Assembly (NCBI GenBank): GCA_964418695.1
Contig: CAYQMN010000025.1
Location: 1-35,040, forward strand
Direction of reading: 5' to 3'
Source of the DNA: Prado023 sp964418695
GTDB lineage: Bacteria; Actinomycetota; Actinomycetes; S36-B12; CAIYMF01
Length of the DNA: 35,040 nucleotides
The notes under the pieces were generated by a model. That model saw only the letters and a program-made list of their open reading frames with translations. It was not told the DNA's origin and did no database searches. Positions 7,054-14,749 of this stretch are shown in pieces. The position numbers and the translations under genes are program-made. Numbering within the stretch: position 1 is the first letter of the stretch; every line of letters begins with the position of its first letter.

Positions 7054-7536
7054 TCAGCGCACGTCGTCGAAGGCGGCGAGGTTGGCCAGGGACTCGCCGC
7101 GTGACTCCCGCCACGCCCGCTCGCGGCGGATCGCCGAGGCGAAGCCGAGCTTGAGCAGGGTGTTGAACGACTCGTCGGAGGTCGCCAGCACCGAGCCGAG
7201 CAGCCGGTCGAGGTCGTCCTCGGTGAGGTCGGTCAACGGCAGCCGCCCGACCAGGTAGATGTCGCCCAGATGGTCCAGGGCGAACGCGATCCCGAACAGC
7301 CTGGTGTTGCGCCGCAGGATCCAGCGGTAGACCGCCTCGGCGTTCTCGTCGGGCCGTCGGCAGACGAACGCGTTGACGACCAGCGTGTCCCGGCCGACCG
7401 ACAGGCTCACGGTCGTGCGCAGCTTCGCCTGCCCCGGCAGCACGACGACGAACTGCCCCTCATCGACCATCTCGTGCTCGATGCCGGACTCGGCCAGCCA
7501 GGCGGCCAGCCGCGTGCTGAGCTCGGCGGCGCCCAT
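7054..7536 (-). CDS. YbjN-domain protein
   Basis: This encodes 160 residues with a YbjN-type fold, also resembling type III chaperone-like sensory domains: VVVLPGQAKLRTTVSLSVGR, ENAEAVYRWILRRNTRLFGI and DHLGDIYLVGRLPLTDLTED. Actinobacterial genomes commonly place this family next to mshA, and its role is unknown. The start ATG overlaps the mshA stop in a TGATG arrangement, so translation is probably coupled to mshA. No signal peptide or membrane segment is present. Function by context would be linked to mycothiol or redox state, but that is inference. Confidence 0.85.
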   Translation of the reverse strand: MGAAELSTRLAAWLAESGIEHEMVDEGQFVVVLPGQAKLRTTVSLSVGRDTLVVNAFVCRRPDENAEAVYRWILRRNTRLFGIAFALDHLGDIYLVGRLPLTDLTEDDLDRLLGSVLATSDESFNTLLKLGFASAIRRERAWRESRGESLANLAAFDDVR

Positions 7537-8816
7537 CAGCAGGCCTGCCCCAGCGCGTCGCGGGCATCGCCGCGCGCTGCCCGGTACGAGGCCAGCAGGT
7601 TCTGCGCGGTGTGCTCCCAAGACAGGGTCGCCGCATGCGCCCGGGCACCGCCCGCCAGCCGTCGCCGCAGGTCGTCGTCGGCGAGCAGGGCGCGCAGCCG
7701 GGCAGCCCACTCCTGCGGGTCGTGGTTGGGGACCAGGACGCCCGAGCGGCCGTCGGCCACCGCGACCCGCAGGCCGCCGACGTCCGCGGCCAGGACCGGC
7801 GTGCCGCAGGCCTGGGCCTCCAGCGCCACCAGCCCGAACGACTCCGAGTGCGACGGGACGACCAGCAGGTCGGCGGCGGCGTAGTGCGCGCGCAGCGCCT
7901 CCCGGTCCAGGGCCGGCTTGAACTGCGCGCTCACCCCCAGCTCGCCGGCGAGATCGACCAGCGCGGTCGGGTGCTCGGTTCCCGAGCCGGACGGCCCGCC
8001 GGAGAACACCAGCCGGACCCGCGCGGCCAGGCCCGGATCGGTGGCGCCGAGGTGGGCCATCGCCCGCACGACCAGGTCGGGGGCCTTGAGCGGCTGGATG
8101 CGGCCCACGAACAGCACCATGAGGTCGCCAGGCCCCAGGCTCAGCGCTGCCCGGTCGGCGTCCCGGTCGCGGCCGTGGAAGCCGGAGAGGTCGACCCCGG
8201 GAAGCACGGTGTCGACGCGCCGGGGATCGGCGCCGTACAGGGAGATCAGGTCCGCCCGCTCCAGCTCGGTGTTGGCCACCAGCCGGTCGGCGGCCTCGAC
8301 GACCTGCTGCTCGCCGATCAGCCGCACCGCGGGCTCGGGCCGGTCGCCCGGGGCCAGGTCGGCGTTCTTCACCTTGCCCATCGTGTGCATGGTGTGGACC
8401 AGCGGCACCCCCCAGCGCTGCTTGGCCAGCCACCCCACCTGACCGGACAGCCAGTAGTGGGAGTGGACCAGGTCGTAGTGGCGCTCGCGCGCAGCCGCCG
8501 CATCGAGCACACCGGCGGTCATCGCGCAGAGCTGCCCGGGCAGGTCCTCCTTGGCCAGCCCGCTGCGCGGCCCCGCGTCGACGTGGTGGACCTGGACCCC
8601 GTCCGCGAGCTCCACGACGGCGGGCAGCTCGGGGCGGTTCGCCCGGGTGAAGACGTCGACCCGGGTGCCCAGCGCGGCGAGTCGTCGGGCGACCTCCGCG
8701 ACGTACACGTTCATCCCGCCGGCGTCGCCCCTGCCCGGCTGGTCCAGGGGCGAGGTGTGCACGCTGAGCATGGCCACGCGCCGGGGATCCCGATGCAGGC
8801 GAAGCGGAGAGGTCAT
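7536..8816 (-). CDS. mshA: D-inositol-3-phosphate glycosyltransferase MshA
   Basis: It catalyses the first committed step of mycothiol synthesis, transferring GlcNAc from UDP-GlcNAc to 1D-myo-inositol 3-phosphate. The 426 residues form a GT-B fold of family GT4. Visible motifs are the N-terminal SVHTSPLDQPGRGDAGGMNV glycine loop, DLVHSHYWLSGQVGWLAK, VLFVGRIQPLKAPDL at the start of the second domain, and the C-terminal E-x7-E nucleotide-sugar motif in SHSESFGLVALEAQACG. These match the MshA subfamily. It is followed without a gap by the ybjN-type gene. Mycothiol genes are confined to actinobacteria, which supports the host assignment. Confidence 0.95.
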   Translation of the reverse strand: MTSPLRLHRDPRRVAMLSVHTSPLDQPGRGDAGGMNVYVAEVARRLAALGTRVDVFTRANRPELPAVVELADGVQVHHVDAGPRSGLAKEDLPGQLCAMTAGVLDAAAARERHYDLVHSHYWLSGQVGWLAKQRWGVPLVHTMHTMGKVKNADLAPGDRPEPAVRLIGEQQVVEAADRLVANTELERADLISLYGADPRRVDTVLPGVDLSGFHGRDRDADRAALSLGPGDLMVLFVGRIQPLKAPDLVVRAMAHLGATDPGLAARVRLVFSGGPSGSGTEHPTALVDLAGELGVSAQFKPALDREALRAHYAAADLLVVPSHSESFGLVALEAQACGTPVLAADVGGLRVAVADGRSGVLVPNHDPQEWAARLRALLADDDLRRRLAGGARAHAATLSWEHTAQNLLASYRAARGDARDALGQAC

Positions 8817-8890
8817 GCCGCCATGGTCAGCCGAGGCCCGCGGATGGGCAAATCCGCTCCCGGCCGGCAGCAGACACCGCCCCGTCCAGC

Positions 8891-9559
8891 TCAGCTGGGC
8901 TCGATCAGCGAGGTCTCGGCGTAGGGCTCGCCGGTCACGACGTGCAGCACCCGGCGGGCGATGGTGACGGCATGGTCGGCGTAGCGCTCGTAGTACCGCG
9001 ACAGCAGGGTCGCGTCGATCGCCGCTTCCACGCCGTGCGCCCAGGACGGGGAGAGCACGACCGTGAACAGCTCCCGATGCAGGCGGTCGACCTCCTGGTC
9101 GTAGCGCTCGATGTCCGGGCCGAGGGTCACGTCCTTGGTCGAGATGACGGTTGCGGTCTTGGCCGCGATCGCGTCGTCCAGTGCGCCCATCTCGGCGAAG
9201 GTCGCGCGCAGGTCGTTGGGGATGCTGTGGTTGGGGTAGCGCAGCCGGGCCTGCTTGGCGACGTGCACCGCCAGGTCGCCCATCCGCTCCAGGGAGCCCG
9301 AGATCCGCAGCGAGCCGATCACGATCCGCAGGTCGGTGGCGACCGGCTGCTGCAAGGCGGCGGCGTCGTAGCAGCGCCGCTCGACCTCGCTTGTCAGCTC
9401 GTCGATGTGGTCGTCGCCCTCGATCACCGCCTCGGCGAGCGTGAGGTCCGCGTTGAGCAGGGCCATCGTCGCGCTGTTCATCGCCGCGCCGGCCGCGATT
9501 GCCATCTCGGCGAGGAGATCGCTGATCTCGTCAAGCTGTTCATGGAATGCCACGCGCAT
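8891..9559 (-). CDS. phoU: Phosphate signalling regulator PhoU
   Basis: This encodes 222 residues forming two PhoU three-helix repeats, with the metal-binding E/D-rich helices recognisable as GDDHIDELTSEVERRCYDAA and SGSLERMGDLAVHVAKQA. The second repeat contains SRYYERYADHAVTIARRV. PhoU links the Pst phosphate transporter to the phosphate sensor kinase and keeps the system off when phosphate is ample. ATG 9559 is preceded by AGGAGG at good spacing. It is divergent from the kinase/regulator pair, a typical actinobacterial arrangement. No pst transport genes lie in the window. Confidence 0.94.
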   Translation of the reverse strand: MRVAFHEQLDEISDLLAEMAIAAGAAMNSATMALLNADLTLAEAVIEGDDHIDELTSEVERRCYDAAALQQPVATDLRIVIGSLRISGSLERMGDLAVHVAKQARLRYPNHSIPNDLRATFAEMGALDDAIAAKTATVISTKDVTLGPDIERYDQEVDRLHRELFTVVLSPSWAHGVEAAIDATLLSRYYERYADHAVTIARRVLHVVTGEPYAETSLIEPS

Positions 9560-9714
9560 GTCGATCCTCCTGGCGGTGAGTCTAGAACTGCGTCGCAGGG
9601 AGCGGACCGGATCGGCGTGACGGGGTGGTGTTCGGCAGATGAACAGTGCCTGTTGCCCCCGTGAACTCACCGCTGTGCGCCTCTTGGCAGGGTGGCGCGG
9701 ATCGGGCGCGCGCC

Positions 9715-9720
9715 TATTCT
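9715..9720 (+). promoter_or_regulatory. -10 element (TATTCT), probably leaderless transcript
   Basis: TATTCT ends seven bases before GTG 9728. Transcription would then begin at or next to the start codon, giving a leaderless mRNA for the kinase gene. No good -35 hexamer is visible at standard spacing. Confidence 0.45.
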
Positions 9721-9727
9721 GGCCAGC

Positions 9728-11542
9728 GTGACCAGCCAGCCCAAGCGGGGCAGCGCGCCCACGCGGCGCCGGATCTTCCCGATCGGCGTCAGCATGCTCG
9801 GCGCCGGCCCGGTGCCGGCCACGCCGGGCGTGCCGGGTGCGGCCGGGGTGGCGGGTACGCAGGCGGCTCGCCCGGCGCGGCGGAGTCGTCGAACGACAGC
9901 CGGGAAGGGCAGCCCGGCCGCGCCGGACTCGGACTCCGGTTCGGACGCCGGCTCGGCTCCGGTCAGCGGTCCTGCCCCGTCCGTCGACCCCGCCCCGTCC
10001 CTCGACCCCGCCCCATCCGTCGACCCCGCCCCATCCGTCGACCCCGCCCCGAGCGCCGGTTCCGCCCCGGACCCCGGCCCCGCCCCGAGCGTCGACCCCG
10101 CCCCGGACCCCGCCCCGGACCCCGCCCTGGCCCCCGGCCCCGCGACCGACCTCACCTCGGCCGCCGTCCCCGCCCCGAGCGCCGACCCCGCCCCGGACCC
10201 CGCCCCGGACCCCGGCCCCGCGACCGACCTCACCTCGGCCGCCGGCCCCGCTCCGGACCCCGGCCCCGCTCCGGACCCCGGCCCCGCGACCGACCTCACC
10301 TCGGCCGCCGTCCCCGCCCCGAGCGCCGTCCTCGCCCCGTCCGGCGCCTCTCTCGCCGCCACCACCACCACCACCACCACCACCCCGCCCGCCCGCCCGG
10401 CCCGATCTACACCGGCCCGCCGTTCCCGCGCCGCGGCGGCGGCCCCGCTCGCCCCGGCGCTCGCCGCGCACGAGTCCCACGAGCCGCACGAGTCGCTGCC
10501 CGAGGACATCGCCCGCGTGGTCCGCGCCGTGCGCACCCCCAGCCTGTGGGTCGACGACGCCGGCCGGGTCCTGTGGGCGCATCCGGCGATGGAGGCGCTG
10601 CGCGTGGTCCGGCGCCGCGGCATCCGGCTGCCGGAGGTGGTCGCGATGCTCGACCAGGCGCGGGCGTCCGACACCGTCGTGGACCGAGACGTCCCGGTGA
10701 AGCGGCCCGGGCGCCGCCAGCCGCGACTGACGCTGCGGGTCCGGGTGGCCCCCATGCTGCACGGGTCGGCGCTGATCCTGGTCGAGGACGTGACCGAGGC
10801 CGAGCGGCTGGACCGGGTCCGCCGCGACTTCGTGGCCAACGTCAGCCACGAGCTCAAGACGCCGATCGGGGCGCTCTCGCTGCTGGCCGAGGCGGTGGCC
10901 GAGGCGACCGGCGACCCGGAGGCCGTCCAGCGGTTCGCCGCGCGGATGGTCACCGAGACCGGCCGCCTGACCACCCTGGTCAACGACCTGATGGACCTGT
11001 CCCGGCTGGAGGGCATCGACCCGCTGCACCCGATGGCCCCGGTGTCGGTCGACAGTGTGGTCGACCAGGCCTGCGACGACACCCGGCTGCCCGCCCAGGA
11101 GAAGGGCATCGCCTTCCTGCGCGGCGGCGTCACCGGCATCCGGGTCATGGGCGTGGAGGCTCAGCTCGTGACCGCGCTGCGCAACCTGCTGGCCAACGCG
11201 ATCAGCTACAGCCCGTCGTCGACGAAGGTCGCGGTCACGACCGCGGTGGTCGAGGGGTCGGTCACCATCGCGGTCACCGACCAGGGCATCGGGATCCCGG
11301 TCGACGAGCAGGACCGGATCTTCGAGCGGTTCTATCGGGTCGACCAGGCCCGGTCGCGGCACACCGGCGGCACGGGGCTCGGGCTGGCGATCGTCAAGCA
11401 CGTGTGCGCCAACCACGGCGGGGCCTGCGACGTGTGGTCGCGGGTGGGGGAGGGCTCCACGTTCACGATGCGGCTGCCCGAGCTGACCGACCATTCGGAG
11501 CACCCCAGCAGGCACGGCTCGGCCAAGGAGGCAGTTGCGTGA
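9728..11542 (+). CDS. senX3: SenX3-like sensor histidine kinase with low-complexity N-terminus
   Basis: The C-terminal half is a classic kinase of the SenX3 type: a PAS-like region from about residue 255 (PSLWVDDAGRVLWAHPAMEA), the dimerisation/phosphoacceptor motif VSHELKTPIGAL (His374), the N-box LRNLLANAISYSP, G1 DQGIGIP and G2 GGTGLGLAI. The N-terminal 220 residues are highly unusual. They consist of Pro/Ala/Asp/Ser repeats such as PAPSVDPAPSLD, three copies of GPATDLTSAA, and a run of eight Thr. No membrane segment is visible, whereas SenX3 normally has two. It should autophosphorylate and pass phosphate to the RegX3-like regulator whose start overlaps its stop. The start is taken as GTG 9728, with a -10 box just upstream; an in-frame GTG at 9692 is the alternative. 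Confidence 0.85.
   Translation: MTSQPKRGSAPTRRRIFPIGVSMLGAGPVPATPGVPGAAGVAGTQAARPARRSRRTTAGKGSPAAPDSDSGSDAGSAPVSGPAPSVDPAPSLDPAPSVDPAPSVDPAPSAGSAPDPGPAPSVDPAPDPAPDPALAPGPATDLTSAAVPAPSADPAPDPAPDPGPATDLTSAAGPAPDPGPAPDPGPATDLTSAAVPAPSAVLAPSGASLAATTTTTTTTPPARPARSTPARRSRAAAAAPLAPALAAHESHEPHESLPEDIARVVRAVRTPSLWVDDAGRVLWAHPAMEALRVVRRRGIRLPEVVAMLDQARASDTVVDRDVPVKRPGRRQPRLTLRVRVAPMLHGSALILVEDVTEAERLDRVRRDFVANVSHELKTPIGALSLLAEAVAEATGDPEAVQRFAARMVTETGRLTTLVNDLMDLSRLEGIDPLHPMAPVSVDSVVDQACDDTRLPAQEKGIAFLRGGVTGIRVMGVEAQLVTALRNLLANAISYSPSSTKVAVTTAVVEGSVTIAVTDQGIGIPVDEQDRIFERFYRVDQARSRHTGGTGLGLAIVKHVCANHGGACDVWSRVGEGSTFTMRLPELTDHSEHPSRHGSAKEAVA
9970..10384 (+). repeat. Low-complexity coding repeats inside the kinase gene
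   Basis: The stretch is built of 18-bp units (Pro-Ala-Pro-Ser-Val-Asp, four in a row near 9970-10040). Three copies of a block starting CCCCGCGACCGACCTCACC lie at about 10138, 10217 and 10283, and eight ACC triplets at 10361-10384 encode eight Thr. All units are multiples of three, so length changes would keep the frame. Confidence 0.85.
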
Positions 11543-12216
11543 CCAGGATCTTGGTGGTGGAGGACGAGGAGTCGTTCTCCGACGCGCTGAGCTTCATGCT
11601 GCGCAAGGAGGGGTTCGCGGTCAGCCTGGCGGCTACCGGCCCGGACGCGCTGGCCCGATTCGACCGGGAGCCCGCCGACCTGGTGCTGCTGGACCTGATG
11701 CTGCCGGGGATGTCGGGCACCGACGTGTGCCGCAGCCTGCGCTCCCGCTCCAAGGTGCCGATCATCATGGTCACCGCGAAGGACTCCGAGCTGGACAAGG
11801 TGCTGGGTCTGGAGCTCGGCGCCGACGACTACGTGACCAAGCCGTTCTCCAGCCGCGAGCTGGTCGCGCGCATCCGGGCGGTCCTGCGCCGCAACGCCGA
11901 CGACGTCGAGGACAGCGGCAGCGTGGCGGCCGGTCCGGTGCGCATCGACACCGAGCGGCACACGGTCGAGGTGCGCGGCGAGACGGTGAGGATGCCGCTC
12001 AAGGAGTTCGACCTGCTGGAGTACCTGGTGCGCAACAGCGGCCGGGTGCTGACCCGCGGCCAGCTGATCGACCGGATCTGGGGCGCGGACTACGTCGGGG
12101 ACACCAAGACCCTGGACGTGCACGTCAAGCGGCTGCGCGCCAAGGTCGAGACCGATCCGGCCAACCCGGTGCACCTGCTCACGGTGCGCGGGCTGGGGTA
12201 CAAGTTCGAGGTCTGA
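11539..12216 (+). CDS. regX3: RegX3-like OmpR-family response regulator
   Basis: This encodes 225 residues. The receiver domain (1-120) has the acidic pocket EDE at 8-10, the phosphoacceptor Asp52 in LVLLDLMLPG, and the conserved Lys in DDYVTKPF. The C-terminal winged-helix DNA-binding domain of the OmpR/PhoB class shows LKEFDLLEYLVRNSGRVLTR and TLDVHVKRLRAKVE. GTG 11539 overlaps the kinase stop (GTGA), and AAGGAGG sits eight bases upstream, so the two are translationally coupled. The RegX3 family activates phosphate-starvation genes. It ends 19 bp from the convergent lipoprotein gene. Confidence 0.93.
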   Translation: MTRILVVEDEESFSDALSFMLRKEGFAVSLAATGPDALARFDREPADLVLLDLMLPGMSGTDVCRSLRSRSKVPIIMVTAKDSELDKVLGLELGADDYVTKPFSSRELVARIRAVLRRNADDVEDSGSVAAGPVRIDTERHTVEVRGETVRMPLKEFDLLEYLVRNSGRVLTRGQLIDRIWGADYVGDTKTLDVHVKRLRAKVETDPANPVHLLTVRGLGYKFEV

Positions 12217-12235
12217 GCCCTCGCCTCGACCCGGG

Positions 12236-12766
12236 TCAGCTGCTGGGCGAGGCGGCGTCCGTCGGGCTGGCCGCCGGGGCCGGCGCGTACGGCTCGTAGA
12301 AGCCGGTCGGGGGGACGACCAGGACGTCGGCGTTGACGACGCCGGCGCGCTGGAACTTCAGGACGACCTTGGCGTAGGAGCCGGCCGGAGTGGCCAGATC
12401 CTCGACCTGGACCTGGTTGCTCGACGTCCCGCCGATCGCGACCGCGGTGCTCGGCGCGACGGTGATCGGGACCGGGCGCACGGTGGCGGGGGCACCCGAG
12501 ACCTGCACTTCGGCGAGCGCATCGGCGGTGTCGCCGTTGTTCACCAGGGTCAGCACGACCGAGCCGGCCTTGCTGGTCTGGCCGCCGGACACCACGACCA
12601 GGTTCTCGATCTGGAGGGTGTCCGAGACGGTCAGGTAGGTGCCGTTCCCGGTCGGCTCCTGGTGGCTGACGGTCTTGCCCGATCCTTGGTAGCAGCCGGC
12701 GACCGGGAGCACGAGGAGACAGGCGACGAGGGTGGCGGAGCCGCGCGATCGCTTCACGGGCGGCAC
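12236..12766 (-). CDS. Lipoprotein, possibly PCu(A)C-like or DUF-type
   Basis: This encodes 176 residues with a lipoprotein signal peptide (SATLVACLLVLPVAGC, lipobox VAGC, Cys25). The mature domain is a beta-rich, Val-rich fold (LQIENLVVVSGGQ, VVLTLVNNGDTADALAEVQV, VVLKFQRAGVVNADVLVVPP) resembling a small immunoglobulin-like module. It ends in a Pro/Ala/Ser tail. Similar lipoproteins often neighbour carD in actinobacteria. The copper-chaperone Met/His motifs of PCu(A)C are not evident, so no function is assigned. It is divergent from carD and convergent with regX3. Confidence 0.85.
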   Translation of the reverse strand: MPPVKRSRGSATLVACLLVLPVAGCYQGSGKTVSHQEPTGNGTYLTVSDTLQIENLVVVSGGQTSKAGSVVLTLVNNGDTADALAEVQVSGAPATVRPVPITVAPSTAVAIGGTSSNQVQVEDLATPAGSYAKVVLKFQRAGVVNADVLVVPPTGFYEPYAPAPAASPTDAASPSS

Positions 12767-12811
12767 CCTACCGGGGTGATCGGCGTCACAGGAGGCCGCG
12801 TAAGCGCGTGG

Positions 12812-12817
12812 TAAACT
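12812..12817 (+). promoter_or_regulatory. -10 element of carD (TAAACT)
   Basis: TAAACT lies 30 bases before the carD ATG, followed by AAAGGGG at 12830-12836 as ribosome-binding site. A -35 is not clear. TANNNT -10 boxes with weak -35 elements are typical of actinobacterial housekeeping promoters. Confidence 0.5.
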
Positions 12818-12846
12818 TGGTGTCCGCCGAAAGGGGTCCCCACTCT

Positions 12847-13329
12847 ATGACTTTCAAGGTTGGCGACACGGTCGTGTATCCCCATCATGGGGCCGCGCTC
12901 ATCGAGTCCATCGAGATCCGCTCCATCAAGGGCATCGACCGGGAGTACCTGGTCCTGCGCGTGGCTCAGGGTGACCTGACCGTCCGCGTTCCCGCCGACA
13001 ACGTCGACCTGGTCGGCGTCCGTGACGTGGTGAACGCCGAAGGGTTGGACCGCGTCTTCGACGTCCTGCGCCAGCCGTACACCGAGGAGCCGACCAACTG
13101 GTCGCGCCGCTACAAGGCGAATCTCGAGAAGCTGGCCTCGGGTGACGTCATCAAGGTCGCCGAGGTGGTCCGCGACCTGTGGCGTCGCGAGCGCGAGCGC
13201 GGCCTGTCCGCGGGCGAGAAGCGGATGCTGAGCAAGGCCCGCCAGATCCTGGTCAGCGAGCTGGCCCTGGCCGAGCGCACCAACGAGGACAAGGCCGAGG
13301 CCATCCTCGACGAGGTCCTGCAGTCCTGA
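12847..13329 (+). CDS. carD: CarD-family RNA polymerase-binding transcription factor
   Basis: This 160-residue protein binds the RNA polymerase beta subunit through its N-terminal Tudor-like domain (FKVGDTVVYPHHGAALIES) and stabilises open complexes at housekeeping and rRNA promoters through its C-terminal helical DNA-binding domain. The conserved Trp is seen in EEPTNWSRRYKANLEK, and the basic helix in VVRDLWRRERERGLSAGEKR. The ATG at 12847 gives the canonical start MTFKVGD. Length matches the mycobacterial protein. ispD and ispF follow on the same strand, as in many actinobacteria, but a terminator and a separate ispD promoter suggest separate transcripts. Confidence 0.96.
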   Translation: MTFKVGDTVVYPHHGAALIESIEIRSIKGIDREYLVLRVAQGDLTVRVPADNVDLVGVRDVVNAEGLDRVFDVLRQPYTEEPTNWSRRYKANLEKLASGDVIKVAEVVRDLWRRERERGLSAGEKRMLSKARQILVSELALAERTNEDKAEAILDEVLQS

Positions 13330-13347
13330 CGCTGCACCCAGACGCTG

Positions 13348-13382
13348 CGACGCCCACCCGCCGATCCGGCCGGTGGGCGTCG
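13348..13382 (+). terminator. Terminator hairpin of carD
   Basis: Perfect 11-bp arms, CGACGCCCACC at 13348-13358 and its complement at 13372-13382, lie 18 bases after the carD stop. No U-tract follows. Confidence 0.7.
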
Positions 13383-13444
13383 TCGCGTGTGGCGGCAGCC
13401 AGGGCCTGCCCGGAAGGTCGCGTAGGGGTTGCCCGGGCGAACCC

Positions 13445-13577
13445 GCGCGAATCCATCACGGGCGTGCGCGAATCCGTGACTGGTGATGCTTCTGCGCAGG
13501 TTGCGCGAAGGCCCTGCGCGCGGACTTGCGCAGAACGGACATCGACCTGCGCTGATCGGACACCTGTGTCCGTTCTG
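13445..13577. repeat. Repeat-rich spacer between carD and ispD
   Basis: It holds a direct repeat GCGCGAATCC (13445-13454 and 13466-13475). It also holds an 11-bp inverted repeat CAGAACGGACA/TGTCCGTTCTG (13531-13541 and 13567-13577), which encloses the smaller hairpin GGACA-CCTG-TGTCC. It lies just upstream of the ispD promoter. Regulatory or REP-like use is possible but not shown. Confidence 0.6.
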
Positions 13578-13591
13578 GGCATGTGCGCGAC

Positions 13592-13597
13592 TAGGTT
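13592..13597 (+). promoter_or_regulatory. -10 element of ispD (TAGGTT), leaderless
   Basis: TAGGTT ends six bases before GTG 13604, so transcription would start at the initiation codon. There is no ribosome-binding site upstream of that GTG, consistent with a leaderless mRNA. Confidence 0.5.
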
Positions 13598-13603
13598 CGG
13601 CTC

Positions 13604-14539
13604 GTGACCCCTCTGATCGCGGCCGTCGTGCCTGCTGCGGGCTCAGGTGAGCGGCTGGGTGCGGGGATTCCCAAGGCACTGGCCCTCGTGGGTGGGGAGC
13701 CGATCCTGGCGCACGCGGTCCGCGCGCTGGTGGCCGAGCCGCGGGTGGGCTTGGTCGTGATCGCGGCACCCCCGGGTTTGGAGCCCGAGCTGGAGCGGGT
13801 CGCGACCGCAGCCGCCGGTTCGGTCCCGGTCCGCGTGGTGACCGGCGGCGCGACTCGCGTGGCGTCGGTGACCGCCGCGCTCGCGCAGGTTCCGGTCGAG
13901 GTGCCGGTGGTGCTGGTGCACGACGCCGCGCGCTGCCTGGTGCCCGTGGGCGTGGTCGCGAGGGTGGCCGACGCGGTGCTGGCCGGGGCGCCGGGCGCGG
14001 TCCCCGTCGTGCCGGTGATCGACACGATCCGGCAGTTCCGCACCGAAGGCCCCGCGCCCACGATGGCCCCGGCCGCGCTGGGTCGCTCGGTGACCGCGGG
14101 TGACGCCGCCCTGACGGACCGTTCGGCGATCGGTGGCGACGCGACCCTTGTGGACTCGGCCCCGGTGGATCGCGCGGTAACCGTGGGGCCGGCCCTGACG
14201 GACCGCCCGGCCCCGGTGGACGGTTCAGCCTCGTGGAATCGCTCGGTGACCGCCGGTGACCCGGCCGCGGTGGATCGCTCGGCCGCGCTGGATCTCTCGG
14301 TGACCGTGGACCGCTCGGTGCTGCGGGCGGTCCAGACCCCCCAGGGCTTCGCCACCGACGTGCTGCGCGAGGCCCATGCGGCAGGGATCGAGCACGCCAC
14401 CGACGACGCCGGCATGGTCGAGGCACTGGGCCATCGCGTGCAACTGGTCGACGGTGACCCGCGCGCCTTCAAGGTCACCACCCGGATGGATCTGCTCCTG
14501 GCCGAAGCGCTCCTGGCCGACCGCAAGGCGGGCCGATGA
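13604..14539 (+). CDS. ispD: 2-C-methyl-D-erythritol 4-phosphate cytidylyltransferase with inserted repeats
   Basis: It makes CDP-methylerythritol from MEP and CTP in the non-mevalonate isoprenoid pathway. The nucleotide-binding motif AAGSGERLGAGIPKAL, the catalytic-loop HDAARCLV, the LRAVQTPQGF segment and the C-terminal TDDAGMVEALGHRVQLVDGD are all present. At 311 residues it is about 80 longer than usual. The extra part (about 14045-14305, residues 148-234) lies between the VPVIDTIRQ strand and VDRSVLRAVQTPQGF. It is made of imperfect repeats such as RSVTAGDAALTDRSAIGGD and DRPAPVDGSA. The insertion keeps the frame and leaves catalytic motifs intact, so the enzyme is probably active. ispF follows about 210 bp downstream. 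Confidence 0.92.
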   Translation: MTPLIAAVVPAAGSGERLGAGIPKALALVGGEPILAHAVRALVAEPRVGLVVIAAPPGLEPELERVATAAAGSVPVRVVTGGATRVASVTAALAQVPVEVPVVLVHDAARCLVPVGVVARVADAVLAGAPGAVPVVPVIDTIRQFRTEGPAPTMAPAALGRSVTAGDAALTDRSAIGGDATLVDSAPVDRAVTVGPALTDRPAPVDGSASWNRSVTAGDPAAVDRSAALDLSVTVDRSVLRAVQTPQGFATDVLREAHAAGIEHATDDAGMVEALGHRVQLVDGDPRAFKVTTRMDLLLAEALLADRKAGR

Positions 14540-14610
14540 ACCCGGCCGGCGAGTGGCCGAACACGGCCGGCGCGTGGCCCACCGTCGGCACAACTCCGCA
14601 TGCTGTTGCC

Positions 14611-14630
14611 GGTCGAGCCTGTCGAGACCT
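14611..14630 (+). repeat. Dispersed palindromic repeat, copy 1
   Basis: GGTCGAGCCTGTCGAGACCT is an intergenic, partly self-complementary 20-mer in the ispD-ispF spacer. Related copies occur at 14691-14710, 17839-17858 (inverted) and 17900-17919. Confidence 0.75.
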
Positions 14631-14690
14631 CCGCGGTGTGGGTGTCCGGGATCGTCCGAGCGGTGGTGGGGTGCTCGGGTGACCGGCGCT

Positions 14691-14710
14691 GGCCGAGCTT
14701 GTCGAGACTT
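14691..14710 (+). repeat. Dispersed palindromic repeat, copy 2
   Basis: GGCCGAGCTTGTCGAGACTT lies 80 bases after copy 1 in the same orientation and the same spacer. It matches the core TCGAGCTTGTCGAGA with one change (C for T at the first core position). Confidence 0.75.
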
Positions 14711-14749
14711 CTGCGGGTGCAGCGTGTCCGTTCGAGAGGGAGGGCGATC

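Noticed and set aside
8891..11515. Very long open frame on the minus strand opposite the kinase gene
   Set aside because: It runs antisense through low-complexity GC-rich DNA where stops are rare. The real coding strand is fixed by kinase motifs and by phoU at the far end, which shares the frame only for its own part.
14600..14749. Upstream extension of ispF to 211 codons
   Set aside because: The extension translates the dispersed palindromic repeats (VEPVETS) and lacks similarity to IspF. GTG 14750 has a strong ribosome-binding site and gives the standard length.
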